Assembly (NCBI GenBank): GCA_012034575.1
Contig: JAAUPF010000061.1
Location: 1-34,724, forward strand
Source: Richelia sp. CSU_2_1
GTDB lineage: Bacteria > Cyanobacteriota > Cyanobacteriia > Cyanobacteriales > Microcoleaceae
DNA: 34,724 bases
Direction: 5' to 3'
Position numbers and translations under genes: made by a program. The notes beneath the pieces are model-generated. The model was not told the origin of the DNA and made no database searches. It saw only the letters and a list, made by a program, of their open reading frames with translations. Of the stretch, positions 32,180-34,724 are shown one piece after another. Every line of letters starts with the position of its first letter. Positions within the stretch are counted from its first letter, which is position 1.

Positions 32180-32351
32180 TACAGGATTGCTGAGAATGCT
32201 GCAAGATGTCAGTTCAACCCAACCTACAGGGGGCGATCGAACCCCCTTATGTAAACTTATGTAACAATTTTCCGGAATACGCATAAAAAGCTCAAGTCCG
32301 CCCAGATAGATAATCAAGAACACTTTCCAGCAACTATTTTCCAGGGGTAGT

Positions 32352-34724
32352 ATGACTGAACTTAATATCGGGGCGTTGACTGACAGTAAAAGCTATACGG
32401 GTAGTGTTGGCACTACAAATATCTTTGACCTTTACCAATTTAACCTTAGCAGTCCGGGAAGTTTCAAATTTTCGATCGACAATTTGAGCGGCAACGCCGA
32501 CATATTTTTGTTGAACAACAGCGGCGCACCACTTTACAGTTCCACCAACGCCGGAAATGCGGCAGAAACAATTAACGCTGACAGCTTAATTGCCGGAGAC
32601 TATACACTCAAAGTTTTGCAAATTACCGGCGACATCGCATACACCTTAAATTTAGCAGAAACTAACACTCAACAAGCAGCAGCAGACACCCTCACTGGTG
32701 CTAAATCAGAAGAACCGCTTGTCGCGAACAGTAGCACAAATTCAGAACAACCGACAGCGAACAAAGATTTAATTACAGGAGATGCTGTTGATGACAAGAC
32801 AGTTACATCAGAAGCAAAACCACCAACTCCCGAAGTTGATGCAAGTTCTGAAACAAGTACAAAATCCGAAACGGAAAAAACCGTAACAGCAACAGCACCA
32901 GCAGTTGCCACCTCAGAAAATCGCGAAACACAAGTTAGTGCAGGTTCCGAAACAAGTACAAAATCAGAACCGGAAAAATCCGCAACAGCATCGGCAGTTG
33001 CCGGATCTGGAGATAGCGAAACACAAGTTGGTACCGACAGCAATTCTGCAATTTCAAACGCTGAAAAAACCGACGAAACTGCTACCGCAAACACTCCAAA
33101 TAGCACGACCGTCACAACAGATGTTGCAAATAAATCAGGCGAGACTGTAGCTACAGCCCCGGATGCCAGCAAGCCAGCAGACAAACCGAATACCGCTACC
33201 AATAGCGGGGAAGATAAGAAAACAGAGAATTCGGATAGTTCAATTCCGACTGTTGAAACAACAAAAGAATTAGAGCCACCGACTGACAAATCAATAACGG
33301 CATCAAACCCGTTTACACAGGGGACATTTCTTGTTGGCTCTACAGGTCAAGTCGGCATCGATTATCTATTAGATGGCGGCTTGTATCGCGGTCAATTAGC
33401 GATTATCAGCCTCAAAGGCATGGAGAAATTTGTACCCGGTTCGGAAGAGTTTATCAAAGAAGCTGCTGCGCGGGCGATGAGCAATTCTGAAAAAGGTTAT
33501 ATAGTTATTGACGATTTGAGCGAAGGTGCGAGATTTTCCGGTAATTTGCCCGAAGGAAATTTTAACGAAGGAGCGTATTTAGGAGTCAAGACTTTTTCGA
33601 TGACACCCGGAGATGAGTTTGGGATTATGATAGTACCGAACGGTACAGTCAAATTCGCCTACGATTATCCAAGTTTCGGCCTCGATAAACGTCCTTTATT
33701 CTCGATGGTAACGGCGAATCCCAACGAAGCATTTCATTTAGGTCAAATTGCCGATGTTACCGGAGAAGGCAATACCTTTGCGATGGAGGATTTGCGGTTC
33801 GATTTAGGGACTGATAAGGATTACAACGATTTTACTTTCCAAATACGGGGCGCGACTGGTAAAGCGCCGTTAATGGATACTGTTGTCAACCCCGATAAAG
33901 ATTGGCGTCAAACCGATCTGGGCAAAGCAGTAATTGCCTATGCCAAGCCTTACATTACACCGGAATCGGAAACCAAACCGAAGTCAGAAGGGGAAGTAAG
34001 CGGCATAATTGATGATTTAGAAAAAGAGATTCTAAATCCATCAAATTCAGAGAAAGAGGCTCCGAAAGATTCTGAAACTAAAGCGAATAATGACAAAGAT
34101 ATTGCAGGCGCGATCGAACCTATAGGAACAGATCCGGTAGAGGAAAAGCCTGTTACTCCAGCGGATAAAACAGAGGAAAAAGTCAAAGATAGTGCGAATC
34201 AGTCTGGCGATTCTCCGGCAGTGGAAACAGCGGGTGAGTTAGATACAATGCCGACAGGTACGACAACTGCACCAACTGCCGAAGCAGATACTCCGGCGGA
34301 TGCAGCAGAAAAATCACCAGTTGAAAAAACGCCTGTTACGCCTGCGGCAACCGAGGTAAAAGACCCAGCAAATCCGCCAGTAAAATCTCCTGCTGAAACA
34401 GAAGTTGCAGCAACGACGCCAACTGAGAAAGTAGAGACAAAACCGGAAGTTTTGCCAGCGGAAAGCAAGCAGGAAACTGAAGTTATCAAGACTGCAACAA
34501 CTGAGATAGCGAAATCTGAAACTCCGAAAGAGAGTGTAGTTGGAAATACAGTCGATTCTGCGGTGAAGGACAGTCTGACTGGAGGTTCGATCGAACGTCA
34601 AGAAACTGCGGAAGTTAAGCCGGATTTGTCGGTGCAAGAGACAAGTATGCCAGCAGTGTCTGTTAACAAAGGTGAAGAGTTGCAGGCGAAGGAAACAGTA
34701 ACTGAAACTGAGATTCCGGATGTC
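32352..34724 (+). CDS. Large PPC/DUF4114 acidic surface protein, N-terminal part
   Basis: 791 codons open from ATG 32352 to the right edge (AGGGG precedes the start). Residues ~1-100: bacterial pre-peptidase C-terminal-like beta domain ([53 protein letters not shown]). Residues ~100-315: low-complexity Thr/Ser/Glu/Lys. Residues ~320-535: DUF4114-type domain ([56 protein letters not shown]). From ~540 another Glu/Lys/Pro/Thr-rich stretch ([19 protein letters not shown]) runs to the edge. No signal peptide; relatives are exported giant proteins of cyanobacteria (family knowledge). Role unknown, possibly adhesion or cell envelope. Confidence 0.88.
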   Translation, partial: MTELNIGALTDSKSYTGSVGTTNIFDLYQFNLSSPGSFKFSIDNLSGNADIFLLNNSGAPLYSSTNAGNAAETINADSLIAGDYTLKVLQITGDIAYTLNLAETNTQQAAADTLTGAKSEEPLVANSSTNSEQPTANKDLITGDAVDDKTVTSEAKPPTPEVDASSETSTKSETEKTVTATAPAVATSENRETQVSAGSETSTKSEPEKSATASAVAGSGDSETQVGTDSNSAISNAEKTDETATANTPNSTTVTTDVANKSGETVATAPDASKPADKPNTATNSGEDKKTENSDSSIPTVETTKELEPPTDKSITASNPFTQGTFLVGSTGQVGIDYLLDGGLYRGQLAIISLKGMEKFVPGSEEFIKEAAARAMSNSEKGYIVIDDLSEGARFSGNLPEGNFNEGAYLGVKTFSMTPGDEFGIMIVPNGTVKFAYDYPSFGLDKRPLFSMVTANPNEAFHLGQIADVTGEGNTFAMEDLRFDLGTDKDYNDFTFQIRGATGKAPLMDTVVNPDKDWRQTDLGKAVIAYAKPYITPESETKPKSEGEVSGIIDDLEKEILNPSNSEKEAPKDSETKANNDKDIAGAIEPIGTDPVEEKPVTPADKTEEKVKDSANQSGDSPAVETAGELDTMPTGTTTAPTAEADTPADAAEKSPVEKTPVTPAATEVKDPANPPVKSPAETEVAATTPTEKVETKPEVLPAESKQETEVIKTATTEIAKSETPKESVVGNTVDSAVKDSLTGGSIERQETAEVKPDLSVQETSMPAVSVNKGEELQAKETVTETEIPDV

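Noticed and set aside
1..34724. tRNA or rRNA genes and riboswitches
   Set aside because: No T-loop GTTCRANNC pattern with matching stems, no rRNA sequence and no known riboswitch consensus was recognised by eye.

Overview
The window comes from a cyanobacterium, most likely a filamentous Oscillatoriales-type genome (Microcoleus/Oscillatoria/Phormidium-like; this placement is inference). The signs are abundant GCGATCGC-type (HIP1) octamers, an nblA gene for phycobilisome degradation, a cyanobacterial-style pilB-pilT-pilC cluster, a DnaK resembling the DnaK1 type that sits beside grpE in cyanobacteria, very large secreted DUF4347 and DUF4114 proteins, and many heptanucleotide tandem repeats and small inverted repeats between genes. 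No rRNA or tRNA gene was recognised.

Layout. 1-2222: 5' part (minus strand) of a large DUF4347/beta-helix surface protein that runs off the left edge. 2223-4234: an unassigned ORF, then a repeat-rich stretch with an eight-copy heptamer, a two-repeat CRISPR-like remnant, a perfect 26-bp palindrome and a MITE-like inverted repeat. 4235-8376: an unknown membrane protein, a GT39/ArnT-like glycosyltransferase and a hypothetical protein. 8600-13352: pilC, pilT and pilB in order on the minus strand (transcribed pilB to pilC), with repeats in the gaps. 13553-14210: relics of two different tnpB lineages. 14390-22554: a chaperone/ribosome-maturation cluster grpE-dnaK-dnaJ-tusA-rsgA on the plus strand. 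It is disturbed by two frameshifts in grpE, a duplicated dnaK 3' end, and an IS200/IS605-type element with intact tnpB and broken tnpA between dnaJ and tusA. 22665-25055: exbB and exbD, split by a ~780-bp insertion that carries the tail of an extracellular nuclease/Calx-beta gene and is flanked by 13-bp direct repeats. 25378-27813: nblA, a leucine-rich-repeat protein, a 31-residue membrane peptide and a cytochrome b561. 28461-31019: alpha-glucan phosphorylase. 31375-32090: two tandem XRE-type HTH genes (and the start of a third) behind a pair of matching dyads. 32352-34724: N-terminal part of a large PPC/DUF4114 acidic surface protein that runs off the right edge.

How the genes work together. 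PilB (extension ATPase), PilT (retraction ATPase) and PilC (inner-membrane platform) form the type IV pilus motor core. GrpE, DnaK and DnaJ form the Hsp70 cycle. TusA-like and RsgA proteins follow in what looks like one ancestral operon now interrupted by the IS. ExbB/ExbD form a proton-driven energiser for outer-membrane transport. NblA and GlgP are stress/starvation functions (antenna breakdown, glycogen mobilisation). The two edge genes encode large secreted or surface-exposed proteins.

Most notable: the tandem HTH duplication with paired dyads whose centres lie 31 bp apart, the direct-repeat-flanked insertion splitting exbB from exbD, the dnaK tail duplication, the double grpE frameshift, the IS/relic load around the chaperone operon, and the CRISPR-like remnant. 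I did not find a clear, wholly new multi-gene system. The autoregulated tandem HTH locus is the best candidate for something undescribed.
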